64,000 bases of DNA from Heterohyrax brucei (GCA_028571685.1 CM053140.1:221855323-221919322); one strand, 5' to 3'; positions 44,670 to 55,305 are shown, numbered from the stretch's first letter. The notes: generated by a model not told the origin, from the letters alone. Numbers and translations: made by a program.

Positions 44670-46535
44670 GGTGGTGCTCTTGAATGTCAAGCAGCTAAAA
44701 CAAAAGGAAGGAATGATGACGTAAAAGACCTAAACAGAAGATTTCAGAAAGCAGCTCTAGAAGACAAAAGAAAGTATTACAATGACATGTGTTAAGAGCT
44801 GGAAATGGAAAACCAGAGGGGAAAAACGCATTCTGCATTTCTCAGGCTAAAAGAACTGAAGAAAAAATTCAAGCCTCAAGTTGCGGTAGTGAAAGATTCT
44901 GCAGTGAAACTATTAAACGACTCAAAGAGCATCAAAAGAAGATGGGAGGAATATACAGAGTTATTATACCGGAAACAATTGGTGGACGTTCAGCCATTTG
45001 AAGAGGTAGCATATGATCAGGAACCTATGGTACTGAAGGAAGAAGCTGAAGCTGCTTTGAGGGCGTTGGAGAAAAGCAAGGCTCCAGGAATTGATGGAAT
45101 ATCAATGGAGATATTTCAACAAACAGATGCAGTGCTGGAAGTACTGACTCGTCTATGCCAAGAAATTTGGGGGACAGTTACCTGGCCAACCGACCAGAAG
45201 AGATCCATATTTATATCCACTCCAAAGAAAGGTGATCCAATTGAATGTAGAAATTACTGGACAATATCATTGATATCACACACAAGTAAAATTCTCCTCA
45301 AGATCATTCAAAAGCAACTACAACAATATATTGAAAAGGAACTGCCAGAAATTTAAGCTGGGTTCAGAAGAGAACTTGGAATCAGGGATATCATCGCTGA
45401 TATCAGATGGATCTTGGCTGAAAGCAAAGAATACCAGCAAGATTCATCGACCATGCAAAAACATTTGACTGTGTGGATCATACGAAATTATGGCTAATGT
45501 TGTCGAGAATTGGAATTTCAGAACACATAACTGTGCTCTTATGGAATCTGTATATGGATCAAGAGGCAGTTGTGTAAACAGAACAAGGGGACACTGCATG
45601 GTTTAAAGTCAGAAGAGGTGTGCATTAGGGTTGTATCCTTTTACCGTATCTTTTTAGTCTGTATGCTGAGAAAATAATCTGAGAAGCTGGAATATAAAAG
45701 AAGAATGAAGCAACAGGATTAGAGGATGACTTGTTAACAACCTGCGTTATGCAGACAACACCACCTTACTTTCTGGAAATGAAGATGATTTGAGATACCT
45801 ACTGATGAAGATCAAAGACCACAGCCTTCAGTATGGATTGCACCTCAACATCAGGAAAACAAAAGTCCTCACAATGGACCAGTGAGCAACACTGTCGTAA
45901 ATGGAGAAAGGATTGAGGTTGTCAAAGATTTCATTTTATTTGGGTCCACAATCTATGCCCTTGGAAGCAGTAGTCAAGAAATCAAAAGACACAAAAGACA
46001 CATTGCACTGGGAAAATTTGCTGCAAAGGACCTCTTCAAAGTGTTCAAAAGTAAGGATCACCATGAAGACTAAAGTGCTCCTGACCCAGGCCATGGTATT
46101 TTCAGGTGCATCATATGCATGCAAAAGCTGGACTATGAACAAATAAGACAGAAAAAGAATTGATGTCTTTGAATTGTGGTGTTGCAGATGAATATTGAAT
46201 GTACCATGTACCACCAAAAGAACAAACAGATCTGTTCTGGAAGAAGTCCAACAAACGTCCTTCTTGGCAGCAAAGATGGCAAGACTGCTTCTTACATAAT
46301 TTGGACATGCTGTCAGGAAAGATCTGTCCCTGGAGAAGGACATCATGCTTGGTAGAGCGGAGGGTCAGCGAGTAAGAGGAAGATCCCCGACAAGATGGAT
46401 TGACACAGTTGCTGCAACAATGGGCTTAAGCATGAAAACAATTGTGGACACGGCACAAGACTGGGCAGTGTTTCGTTCTGTTGTTCATAGGGCCACTACA
46501 AGTCAGAACTGACTAGATGGCACCTAACAGCAACA
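44670..46535 (+). mobile_element. RTE1, 3' two thirds
   Basis: Sense RTE1 from the region before the RT (gctcttgaatgtcaagcagc) to the 3' end (ctacaagtcagaactgacta, gatggcacctaacagcaaca). This is the best-kept RTE1 coding sequence here. The antisense RTE1 5' UTR just upstream may belong to the same insertion. Confidence 0.9.
44805..46310 (+). pseudogene. RTE1 reverse transcriptase, broken
   Basis: RTE LINEs encode one protein with an AP endonuclease and an RT that primes at nicked DNA; here only the RT and C-terminal part remain. An open stretch of 183 residues (44805-45356) covers the RT N-terminal fingers: KKFKPQVAVVKDSAVKLLND, KAPGIDGISMEIFQQTDAVL, then TPKKGDPIECRNYWTISLIS. A stop after LPEI ends it. 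Later frames hold motif A (about 45460-45500) and the catalytic box, which reads YADNTTL at 45748-45768, Asn in place of the second Asp of YADD. C-terminal pieces follow at 45882-46073 (VVNGERIEVVKDFILFGSTI) and around 46200-46310. The stops and the Asn rule out an active enzyme. Confidence 0.88.
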
Positions 46536-46757
46536 ACAGGAAAATCCCAGGTGAAAGGGACACCTCTTTCAGTCACCCAGAACAAAAACACCTCAGCCTG
46601 ATCCTTGACTCTTTTTAATCTATCACACTTAACAATTTATCAACAAATCCCACTAGCTGTACATTCAAAGTAACTAAAACCACTTGCACCATCTTTACTG
46701 CTGCTACACTGGTCCAAGTCCTCATCATATACATAAATAAATATGGGTACAAACACA
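46536..46757. other. No recognised feature
   Basis: Single-copy-looking sequence (cacctctttcagtcacccag ... tccaagtcctcatcatatac). Part of it (about 46560-46700) has the base phrasing of an old L2-like 3' region, too weak to call. Confidence 0.3.
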
Positions 46758-46800
46758 CATGTGTATATATATATATATATATATACTTATATGTGTATAT
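46758..46800. repeat. CA/TA microsatellite
   Basis: Short CA and GT units, then (TA)n, then mixed TA/TG. Confidence 0.85.
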
Positions 46801-46801
46801 G

Positions 46802-46853
46802 TGTCTGGCCCCTAGGGTCGCCATGAGTTGGATCCGACTCGACGGCACTTGGC
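46802..46853 (+). mobile_element. 52-bp RTE/AfroSINE tail insertion
   Basis: Reads ggcccctagggtcgccatga, gttggatccgactcgacggc, acttggc: the 3' tail of a young RTE/AfroSINE-type element with CpGs intact. Flanks tatgtgtatatg (46790-46801) and tatgcgtgtatg (46854-46865) match at 10 of 12, but lie in microsatellite DNA, so the TSD is not secure. Confidence 0.65.
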
Positions 46854-46865
46854 TATGCGTGTATG

Positions 46866-47402
46866 CAAGGATTGCCAATGAGTTTGCAAACTCATCCTAG
46901 AAAAAGTGTTGCAGTCACCTTTGAAGTACTTGACTTGGAAAGCTATGCACTGATGCCAGTGCCTAGTCTACACTTCAAAGCAGGTTTGGAACTCTTTCTG
47001 GAATGGCCATCAGAACTGTTGTGGTATTACCCTTGATGTCCTGAATGTCATCGAAGTGTCTTGCTTCTAATACTTCCTTTATCTTTCGGTAGAGAAAATA
47101 GTCCATAAGGGCCAGATTCGTTGAGCAGGAAGCATGCTCCAGTAATTATTTTGTTTACTGATTAAAAACTCCCTCATAGACAACTATACAACTAAAATCA
47201 CGAACGTGCCACCTTGTTATCATGCGACCAGGCAGCAACGGCCATTCTGAAAAGAGTTCCAAAATCGCTTTGAAGGGTGGAATAGGCTCTGGCACCAGTG
47301 CATAGCTTCCTGAGGGAAGGACTTCAGAGTGACCCTAGTGACAGTCAGCAATTAGGTATGTAACTCTGAGAACAATCAAGTTTGTGGACTCGTCAGACCT
47401 CA
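46866..47402. mobile_element. Foldback mariner derivative, copy 1
   Basis: A 537-bp element. The left arm, read on the minus strand, encodes the C-terminal part of a mariner transposase: NLALMDYFLYRKIKEVLEAR, HFDDIQDIKGNTTTVLMAIP. The first part covers the position of the third catalytic Asp. The right arm (about 47238-47402) holds the C-terminal end and 3' UTR on the plus strand (tttgaagggtggaataggct, ctggcaccagtgcatagctt). The arms are thus inverted copies of the same transposon end. Ends are caaggattgccaatgag and, inverted, TGAGGTCTGACGAGTCC. It sits inside a TG/TA microsatellite. No intact transposase remains. Confidence 0.75.
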
Positions 47403-47553
47403 TGTGTGTGAGTGTGTGTGTGTGAGTGTGTGTGAGTGTGAGTGTGTGTGAGTATGTGTGTGAGTATGAGTGTGTGACTGTGTGTGTGTGAGTATGTGTG
47501 TGTGTGAGTGTGTGTGTGTGTGTATGTGTGTGTATGTGTGTCATATGAGTCAA
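47403..47553 (+). repeat. (TG)n microsatellite with GA interruptions
   Basis: About 150 bp of tgtg with interspersed gagtg and tatg units. The minus-strand frame here (47335-47553) is the microsatellite translated (Thr-His repeats), not a gene. Confidence 0.95.
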
Positions 47554-48139
47554 AAATGACCTCTTGGTACCAGCGTCTGCTCGTTTACTTTTTCATAGCA
47601 AAGTAAGGCCCATTAGCCTCCCAAATCCCCCAGGTCAGAAGTTTACATATCCATTTGTTTCCAAATTAGACCTAGTAAGCGGGTTTTTGGTCAGAGCCTT
47701 CTGACTTTACGTACTCTGAGTTGCACTCAACTTCTGCTAGCCCTATGTAAGACAAAAGCCTGTAATGATAAGGACCCTAAGATTTTTCTGCCTTCGCTGC
47801 TCTCTGACTCACAGACACATCACCTTACCTGAGGAGACCATCCTGTTAGGTGTTCATAAGATTTCTCTGCCAACTCCTCTTCCTTAGAGGCCTCCATGCC
47901 CTCTCTCCCTGGGCCACTTGTCTCTGAAAAACAAGGAGAACTGCTGGGGTCCCCCACATGTGGCTGTGCATGAGGTAGCCTCAATAAATATTTTGCTGTG
48001 TAGCACTATCTATGATCATGGAATTTTCCTTGATCGCTCTCCAGTACTCTCAAACGCAGTACACTTATTACCTCACTTCTATGCTTTGCTCTTATTTCTA
48101 CTTTCAACATAGAGGCCTAAATCATCCCATGAAATATAA
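47554..48139. other. No recognised feature
   Basis: GC-moderate sequence with no assigned repeat. Short frames at 47918-48112 and 48012-48428 overlap the L2 that follows. Confidence 0.35.
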
Positions 48140-48400
48140 GTCAGAGAAACACACCACTCTGCTCAAAATCCCCCACTTCTTTCCAGTCTTTTTCAGCATA
48201 AAAGGCAAAGCCTTACAATGGCCTGTATGGCAGATGGCCTTCCTTACCATGGGAGCTCCATGCCTCACCTTCCACTTGTCTTCCTCTCTCTTCACCCAGC
48301 TCTCGTCCCTCTGTTTCCTCTCAGCATTCCAAGCAAACTCTCACAGAGAGCCTTGGACCCTGCTTCTCACTTTGTGTGCAAGTGGCTTCTCTACTAAAAT
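48140..48400 (+). repeat. L2 3' region
   Basis: L2 phrasing: ctctgctcaaaatcccccac, ttctttccagtctttttcag, cataaaaggcaaagccttac, aatggcctgtatggcagatg, gtcttcctctctcttcaccc, gttgtttcctctcagca-like. The plus strand carries the sense order. Confidence 0.6.
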
Positions 48401-48629
48401 AATAATAGCCAAAGCCAGCCAAGTGTAAAACATGTAACAGCCAGAACTCTGCAGAGCTGCCTTGTTTTTCCAGAGCTCACAAGTTTCCTGACTTTGACAG
48501 GGTACAGGTGGCTACTTTTCTAACACTCTTTATTAGTGGAAAATACGTGTGTTTTCCTTCTCTGGTAGGTTTCTGCTTTACACAGATTCCAGCTTTCTTA
48601 AATTTTACTATCTAACTACATAAGTACAT

Positions 48630-50300
48630 ACATGTTCTGTTGCTGTTATTAGGTGCCATTGAGTCAGTTCCAACTCATAGTGACTCTATATGCAACAGGA
48701 CAAAACATTGCCTGGTCCTGTGACATGCTCACAGTCAATAGCATGGTTGAGATAGTTATTGCAGCCACTGTGTTAATGCTTCCTGTTGAAGGCACTGACT
48801 TCTACTTTACCAAGCATGATGTCCTTCTCCAGAGGGCTGATGCCTCCTAATAAAGTGTCCAAACTATGTAAGATGTAGTCTTGCTTCTAAGGAGCACCTT
48901 GGTTGTACTTTTTCCAAGACAGATCTGTTCATTTATCCTTGCTTCTAAGAAGCATCCTAGTTGTACTTTTTTCAAGACAAATCTGTTCGTTATTTTAGCA
49001 GACCATGGTATATTCAGTGTTCTTCTCCAACACAATTCAAAGGTATTCTTCTTCTCTCTTCTTTATTCATAGTCCAGCTTTCACAGGTATGTGATGTGAT
49101 TGAAAAAAACTACAGCTTAAGTCAGAAACACCTTAGTCTTGAAGGTGACATCCTTGCTTGCCAACGTTTTAAAGAGGTCTCTTGTAGCAGATTTACTCAA
49201 TGCAACGCACCTATTGATTTCTTGACTGCTGCTTCCTTGAGTGTTGCTTGTGGATCCAAGTAAAATGAAACCATTGCCAAGATCAATCTTTTCTCTATCA
49301 TGCTGTTGCTTACAGGTCCAGTTGTGAGGACTTTTGCTTTCTTGATACTGTGGTGTAATCCATACTAAGACTATAGTCTTTGATCTTCATGAGTAAGTGC
49401 TTGAAGTCCTCTTCACTTTCAGCAAGGAAGGCTGAATTATCTGTATAACACAGGTTAATGAGTCTTCCTCAATCCTGATACCCTGTTCTTCTTCATAGAG
49501 TCCAGCTTCTCAGATTATTAGCTCAGCTTACACATTGAATCAGTGTAGCAAAAGGACACAACCCTGATACTCACCTTCCTCACTTTAAACCATGCAGTGT
49601 CCACTTGTTCTGTTTAAACAGCTGCCTGTTGATCCTGAAGATCAAGAGCAAAATAAACTGTTCTGGAATTCCCATTAACTGAAACATTATCCGTAAGTTA
49701 TTGTGATCCACAGAATTGGATGCCTTTGCATAGTCAGTAAAACACAAGTAAACATCTTTCTGGCATTATCTGCTTTCAACTGAGATCCACCTGACATCAG
49801 CAATGACATCTCTGGTTCCATGTCCGTTTCTAAATCTGGCCAGAACTTCTGCCCATTCCCTGCCAATATACTGCTGCAGCCACTTTTATATGATCTTTAG
49901 CAAAACTTCACTTGCATGTGGTATTAATGATATCGTTTGATGATTTTGTGCCTTCAGTTGGATCACCTTTCTTGGGAATAGGCAAAAATATGGATCTCTT
50001 CCAGTCAGTTGGCCACTTTGCTGTCCTCCAAATTTCTTGGCATAGACAAGTGAGTACTTCCAGCACTCCATCTGTTTGCTGAAACATCTCAACAGATAGT
50101 TCATCAATTCCTGGAGCCTTGTTTTTTACCAGTACCTTCAGCGTAGCTTTGACTCCTTTCTTAAGTGCTATCAGTTCCTGATCACATGCTACCTCTTGAC
50201 ATTTGAATGTTGAACAGTTCTTTTTTAGTATAATGACTAATATGTTCCTTGTATCTTCTTCCGATGCGTCTTGCATCATTTAGTATTTTCCCTGTGAAGC
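48630..50300 (-). mobile_element. RTE1, 3' 1.7 kb, antisense
   Basis: Runs from the tail (gttgctgttattaggtgcca) back through the C-terminal region, RT and the region before it (ctgatcacatgctacctctt ... gcatcatttagtattttccc). Minus-strand frame 49908-50279 keeps the RT fingers (APGIDELSVEMFQQTDGVLE; SIFLPIPKKGDPTEGTKSS). A 48847-49035 frame keeps C-terminal pieces. The region of the YADD box (about 49423-49455) reads roughly YTDNSA, so the catalytic site is lost. A duplication of about 70 bp is visible at 48882-48932 and 48938-49000 (cttgcttctaaggagcacct / cttgcttctaagaagcatcc). Confidence 0.88.
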
Positions 50301-50302
50301 CC

Positions 50303-50520
50303 ATCATAAGGATTCCCAGCCACTCAATGTTTAAGTACTCAGCTGCTAACCAAAAGTTCAATGATTTGAACCCACCACCCACTTAGTGGTAGAATGATGT
50401 GGCAGGCTGCATTGCTTAATATTACAGTCTTGGAAATCCTATGGGGCTGTCTCAGTTTGTTCTATGGGGTCTCTACAGAGCTACTATGAGTAGAAATCAA
50501 CTCAAATCGCAAGGAATTTG
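50303..50520 (+). mobile_element. AfroSINE, long form
   Basis: Plus-strand, abutting the antisense RTE1: gattcccagccactcaatgt (head), aagtactcagctgctaacca, gatttgaacccaccacccac (B-box region), gatgtggcaggctgcattgc, cttggaaatcctatggggct, gctactatgagtagaaatca (tail). Confidence 0.85.
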
Positions 50521-50629
50521 GGTGCTACATATATTCATAGTCGTTACATTGGCTATTTTGAAAAATACTGTCAGAATCATTCTGTATAAGCCTTTGATAT
50601 GTCTATGTATACAGTTCAGTTGCATATGT

Positions 50630-51472
50630 AACTGTTGTTTTTGTTGTTAAGTGTCATTGACTCAGAGTGGCCATGTGTACAACAGAAAGAAAAACTTCCC
50701 TGTTCTGTGTCATCCTCTCAAATCACTACTATGTGTGAGCTATTGTTGTAGTCATCATGCCAATCCATTTCATTGAGGGCCTTCAATTTTTTAGTGGCCC
50801 TCTACTTTACCAATCATGATATTCATACAGGGACTGGTACCTTCTGATAACATGTCCAAGATATGTGAGATAAAGCCTCACCATCCTTTCTCTCAAACAG
50901 CATTCCTGTTGTACTTCTTCCAATACAGATTTTATTGTCCTTCTGGAAGTCTATGCTATATTCAGTATTCTTCGCCAACATCATAATTCAAAGGCATGTA
51001 TTCTTTAGCATTCCTTATTCATTGTCCAGATTTCACATACTTTTATATATGAGGCATTTGAAAGCACCATGGCTTTGATTAGGTGCACCTTAGTCTTCTA
51101 AGTAATGTCTTTGTTTATCAGCACTTTCAAGAAATCTTGGCTGATTTCTCGACTACAGTCTCCATGAGAACTGGTTGTGGATCCAAATTAAATGAAATCC
51201 TTGATCAAATCAATAGTTTTTATTTTATTATCTCCTATTGGTCCAATTGTGACAATGTTTGTTTTCTTTATGTTGAGGTGTAGACCATACTGAATGCTTG
51301 TGGTCTTTGATCTTCTCAGTAAGTGCTTCAAGTCTTCTTCATTTTCAGCAAGCAAGGTGTGACATCTGCAAATTCCAGGTTGTTAATGAGTCTTCTTCCA
51401 ATTGGAATGTCTTGTTCTTCTTTGTATAGGCCAGCTTCTTGGAGTATTTGCTTCGCATACAGATTAAGTGAA
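50630..51472 (-). mobile_element. RTE1, 3' 0.84 kb, antisense
   Basis: From the tail (gttgtttttgttgttaagtg, tcattgactcagagtggcc) through the C-terminal region (agtctatgctatattcagta) and past the YADD region (aagcaaggtgtgacatctgc) to ttgcttcgcatacagattaa. A second antisense RTE1 copy lies 110 bp upstream of it beyond an AfroSINE. Confidence 0.85.
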
Positions 51473-51699
51473 CTATAAGTTTTTTGTATATAAATACATG
51501 ATCACAGTGGAAATTATTGATTCATGTGGTTCTTTTAAATCCAGGTTTAGTATATTCCACTCAAAAGCTGTTCAAAGATACTGTACCAATTTATACTTGC
51601 ACAAACATGTACATGGATATTCCCTGGATATCTTATTTAAAAGTGTACAACCTCCCACATACTCATAATATAGAATGAACACACCCACACAAACATTAT

Positions 51700-51906
51700 T
51701 GTGGGTAAGTGCTGTTGAGTCAATTCTGCCTCATAATGACCAGCGTGACAGAGTGGAACTGCCTTGTAAGATTTTCTAAGCTATAATCTTTATGGGAAAA
51801 AACTGATAGGTCTTCCTCCAATGGAACCTCTGGGAGAGTTCAAACTACCAACCATTCTGTTAGCAGCTGAGCACCTGCTTAACATTGAGCCTCCAGTGCT
51901 CCTCAT
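51700..51906 (-). mobile_element. AfroSINE, long form, antisense
   Basis: Reads ggtaagtgctgttgagtcaa (tail), cctcataatgaccagcgtga, ttctaagctataatctttat, ccaatggaacctctgggaga, ttagcagctgagcacctgct, taacattgagcctccagtgc (head). Confidence 0.87.
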
Positions 51907-51999
51907 AAAAACACTACTCACATTAAAAAAATAACACTCTGTCCCATTGTAAAGCACTCTAATAACTCTCTTTGCCCTCCTCCAAACAGTTAATTGGCA

Positions 52000-52197
52000 T
52001 CATGATTTCTAACATCGTATATGAGCTTTATTATTTTTATTTATTTTAAATAATCAAATGAAATAATGCAGCACATACTCTCATGGTCTAGCTCTTTTAC
52101 GTTGTGTAAATATATTTATTAATTTTCATTTTCGTATAGTATGTACTTCAGGGCATGAAAATGCCAAAATATTTATCCATTTTTCTGGTTGTAGATA
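52000..52197 (-). mobile_element. Old L1 3' region, antisense, left part
   Basis: Diverged antisense old L1 (tcatggtctagctcttttac, gtatagtatgtacttcaggg, caaaatatttatccattttt). It resumes at 52763 beyond the mariner derivative. Confidence 0.6.
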
Positions 52198-52762
52198 CAA
52201 CGTCTGCCAATAAGGTTCTTGAACTCATCCTAGAAAAAGTACTAAATACCTCAATGATGAATATCACTACTATCACCTTCAAAGTACTTCCCTTGTGAGG
52301 CTATGCACCAATTCTACTTCCTACTTTATTCTTTAGTTTTGGAACTCTTTTTCTGGAATGGCCATCAGAGCTGTCATCATGTTACCTTTGATGTCCTGAA
52401 TGTTATCAATATGTCCTTCTTCCAATATTTTCTTTATCTTCAGGTAAAAAAAAAAAAAAGTCAATGGGGACCAGATCAGGTGGGGAGGGAGGGAGTTCTA
52501 ATACAGTTATTTGTTTACTGGCTAAAACCCCCCTCACAGACAACAACAATACAATTAAATTCATGAACTTTCCCCTGTGCCATTGTGTGCAATGTCCATT
52601 CCAGTAAGACTTCTAAAAATTTCTTTGAAGGGTGGACTACGTGCTGGCATCAGTGTATAGCTTCCCAAATGGAGTACTTCGAAGGTAACTGCTGTGATAT
52701 TCACCAATGAGGTAAGTAACACTTAGAACAATTAAGTTGGTAGACCTAACTGGCAGACATTG
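52198..52762. mobile_element. Foldback mariner derivative, copy 2
   Basis: A 565-bp element flanked by TA (52196-52197 and 52763-52764), the mariner target. Ends are caacgtctgccaataagg and, inverted, CAATGTCTGCCAGTTAGG. The left arm encodes, on the minus strand, transposase sequence like EGHIDNIQDIKGNMMTALMA, then IPEKEFQN. The right arm from about 52620 encodes on the plus strand (tttgaagggtggactacgtg, ctggcatcagtgtatagctt, ggagtacttcgaaggtaact). The overall design matches copy 1 at 46866. A run of A in the centre (about 52446-52458) and (GGGA)n-like bases break the frame. Confidence 0.8.
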
Positions 52763-53012
52763 TATTTGGATTATCTCTAGTTTTGGGCTATTTTGAGTAA
52801 TAGTGCCAGAAGTGTTCTTGTACATGTCTTTGATACGTATGCCTATAAAATTTAGTTGGATGCATAATTCAATATAGAATAACTGGGTCATAAGATATAT
52901 TTAAGTTCATATTTTGTAGATTCCATTGAACATAATTATACAAGTTTGTCCCAGTTAGACCCCTACCAATTTGTGTACAATTTTCACCAGTACTTGTTAT
53001 CAATGGCTTTTC
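52763..53012 (-). mobile_element. Old L1 3' region, antisense, right part
   Basis: ctctagttttgggctatttt, gagtaatagtgccagaagtg, ttcttgtacatgtctttgat, aataactgggtcataagata, accaatttgtgtacaatttt. It continues the left part, so the mariner derivative inserted into it. Confidence 0.72.
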
Positions 53013-54609
53013 TGGTGGGTATGTAGTAGGTCAAGAACAAGTGAACAAAATTTAAGATCATGAACTGGTTATAACCTCAAACTACATGATTGTATGATTT
53101 TTCTTAGCAATGCCACTTGTCAAATTAAAGAACAGTAACTGAAGATGGTGAAAGGAGTGTTTGGACTTTGCTGGGAAGGGACAAAGTAAGAGATCAAGCA
53201 CAAGGGAATTGAATGTATTGATGACAGAGTGATTCTAGTAATCAACTGTGTAGTCTAAGTTAGGAAAAGCAACTTTGTTGAGTGATCAAGAAACTTGCGT
53301 CTCTATGAGGCTGAATACTAGATTTTACAGCAGACAGGTGGTTGGCCTTTTGAGAGAACAAGTTTCCACTCACTCTGGTTATGGTTTCCCATTAAACTAT
53401 CTCTCCTTCACTAGCCAACTAACTCTTTAGAAATCTCCATATTATTGCTAGGCTTATTAGCAAGTGAGAATCAGGTCACACATTAAGTTCTCAAATATAT
53501 CTATAACTATGGGAACAAGGGACTGAGTATTTGAAACCAAGACTGTTGCAGAACATCTGTGAAGCTACACTTTCTTTGGCTATGAGATTCTATGTTACAT
53601 CAAGGATTTTGAAGGCTATTTCAGTGCCTCATGGGCCACTATTTTTCATCCAAAGGATAAGGTAATTCACATGTCCGTAAACTCACCAGGGTAGGAGGCA
53701 AATTGTGGCTGGATTAGGGGTACTTCAGTTTGCCTTGTAGAAAAGCCTTCCCTGAAGGAAGAAGTCTGCCCACCCCCACCAGTCACGGTTCAACCTGGCT
53801 TTAATTAGGAAAGCCCTGGGTTTTCTGTAGCAACTGCAGGACTTTCAGAGATACTTCAGGCTCTGCTTGGTTGCTAGAGAAACAAAAGCAGGGGCAATGG
53901 TAAGCTGGGCACTGTGGGTAGCTGTGGGTAACTTCCTATGGGAAGAATGTTTGTGACTCCTGAGTTCTTACTCAGGTAGATTTCACCATCTCTAGTATCA
54001 CCACTTTCTAACAGAGAAACAAAAAAGTAATGGACATTCCTCACTTTAGTCTGAAGTCAATGAAGCATATACTCCTCATCCTAGCCTTCCAACCCCCCAG
54101 ACAGATTTATGTGTACATGATTAACTGGCAAACAGTAATCATAAGATAACTGTGCAGAGATGATTTTTAGCTTCAAAGACAGAAGTTGTTACTTACAATG
54201 TGGGATACTCGAGAGGCATCTGTATAGAGATACCATTGGGAAAGACCTTCACAAAGTTTGAGAAATGTCTCCAGTTATTTTCAGAGCAATACAGGAAAAC
54301 TTCTCAGGCTGAAACAAGAAAGGCAATTAATTTCCTGTTCAGAACAAAGAGACATCTGTGCAAAGTATTCTGGCTATTCACAAGGGAGAAGCCCTGTGCA
54401 TGAAGAATATATTCCAACAGCACATCTCTCTCCTTTTCACCCCCAGTTCAAAAGCTCCAGTTAGTCTCCTGCAGAATTACTCATCGTGTTCTAATGAAAA
54501 CACAAGTGTGTTAATAACTGATTTCCAGTCTTCTCAAGACCACAGGAGAAAGATGTGTTGTTGACTTTAATTATAATACTTGTAGGCAATTTAAAATGAA
54601 TTTTAGGAC
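53013..54609. other. No recognised feature
   Basis: About 1.6 kb with no repeat I can identify, one of the longest such stretches in the window. Short plus-strand frames at 54200-54564 overlap one another and show no domain. Confidence 0.4.
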
Positions 54610-54790
54610 TCTCTCAACCTCGTGGAGCTCTGATGATACAAAAGTTATGAGGTACAGCTGTTAACTAAAAGGTTGGGAAGCTTGGATCTACCAGTTCCTC
54701 ATTGAAAAGCGCTGCAGGACAGTTCTACTCAGTCCTATAGGGTTGCTATGAGTCAGAATCAACTTGGTGGCAATATGTTTGACTTTTTTT
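54610..54790 (+). mobile_element. AfroSINE
   Basis: ctcaacctcgtggagctctg (head), aggtacagctgttaactaaa, cttggatctaccagttcctc, agttctactcagtcctatag, ctatgagtcagaatcaactt, ggtggcaatatgtttgac (tail). Confidence 0.87.
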
Positions 54791-54825
54791 TTGTCTGAAC
54801 CTCAAAAATTAACAGTATCCTTAAG

Positions 54826-55305
54826 TGGTGGTTAAGACTGTGTCAACTTGTCAACTCCATGTTTAGTTGCTGTATAAAGTGGCAAGGGCAGGGCCTTTCA
54901 TGGCTTTCTGCCTCTCAGCTCTCTTCTACCACTTACTTCCGGAGATGTTTCCAGCATCTCCTGCCCTCTTTTGCATCTGGTTTATGGACGTGAAATAACA
55001 GCTGATGGATTCATCAACCCTTATAGCAAGTGAGTGAGAGTCCTGCCAATCCCGGACTTGCCAGGCCTGCAGCTCTATAAATCAGCAAAGACTTTGCAGT
55101 TTTGCCTGCCGGCTTGGGATCTGTTGTCCTACACAGCCAGTGTTGTAGAACTCTGGTCACCATCTCCCGTGGCTACATAAGGTTTGTACCAGGACTTGGG
55201 ATGTTCAGCTTCTACAGTTGTATGAGCTGTTTCCTTTATATACATCTTTCCTTATACATATACATGTTACTGGTTTTGCTTCCCTGGAAAACCCAACCTA
55301 AGACA
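54826..55305 (+). mobile_element. MaLR/MLT1-like 5' LTR
   Basis: A 480-bp plus-strand LTR: tggtggttaagactgtgtca at the start and ggttttgcttccctggaaaa, cccaacctaagaca at the end. The end matches the general MaLR pattern (cttctctagagaacccagac). Unlike the other MaLR-type LTRs here it is followed directly by internal sequence. Confidence 0.82.

Noticed and set aside
47335..47553. Thr-His repeat protein on the minus strand
   Set aside because: It is the translated (TG)n microsatellite.
46758..47553. Alternating purine-pyrimidine repeats (TA, TG) as a possible CRISPR-like or regulatory array
   Set aside because: These are plain microsatellites around a mariner derivative and two short inserts; there are no spacers of constant length.
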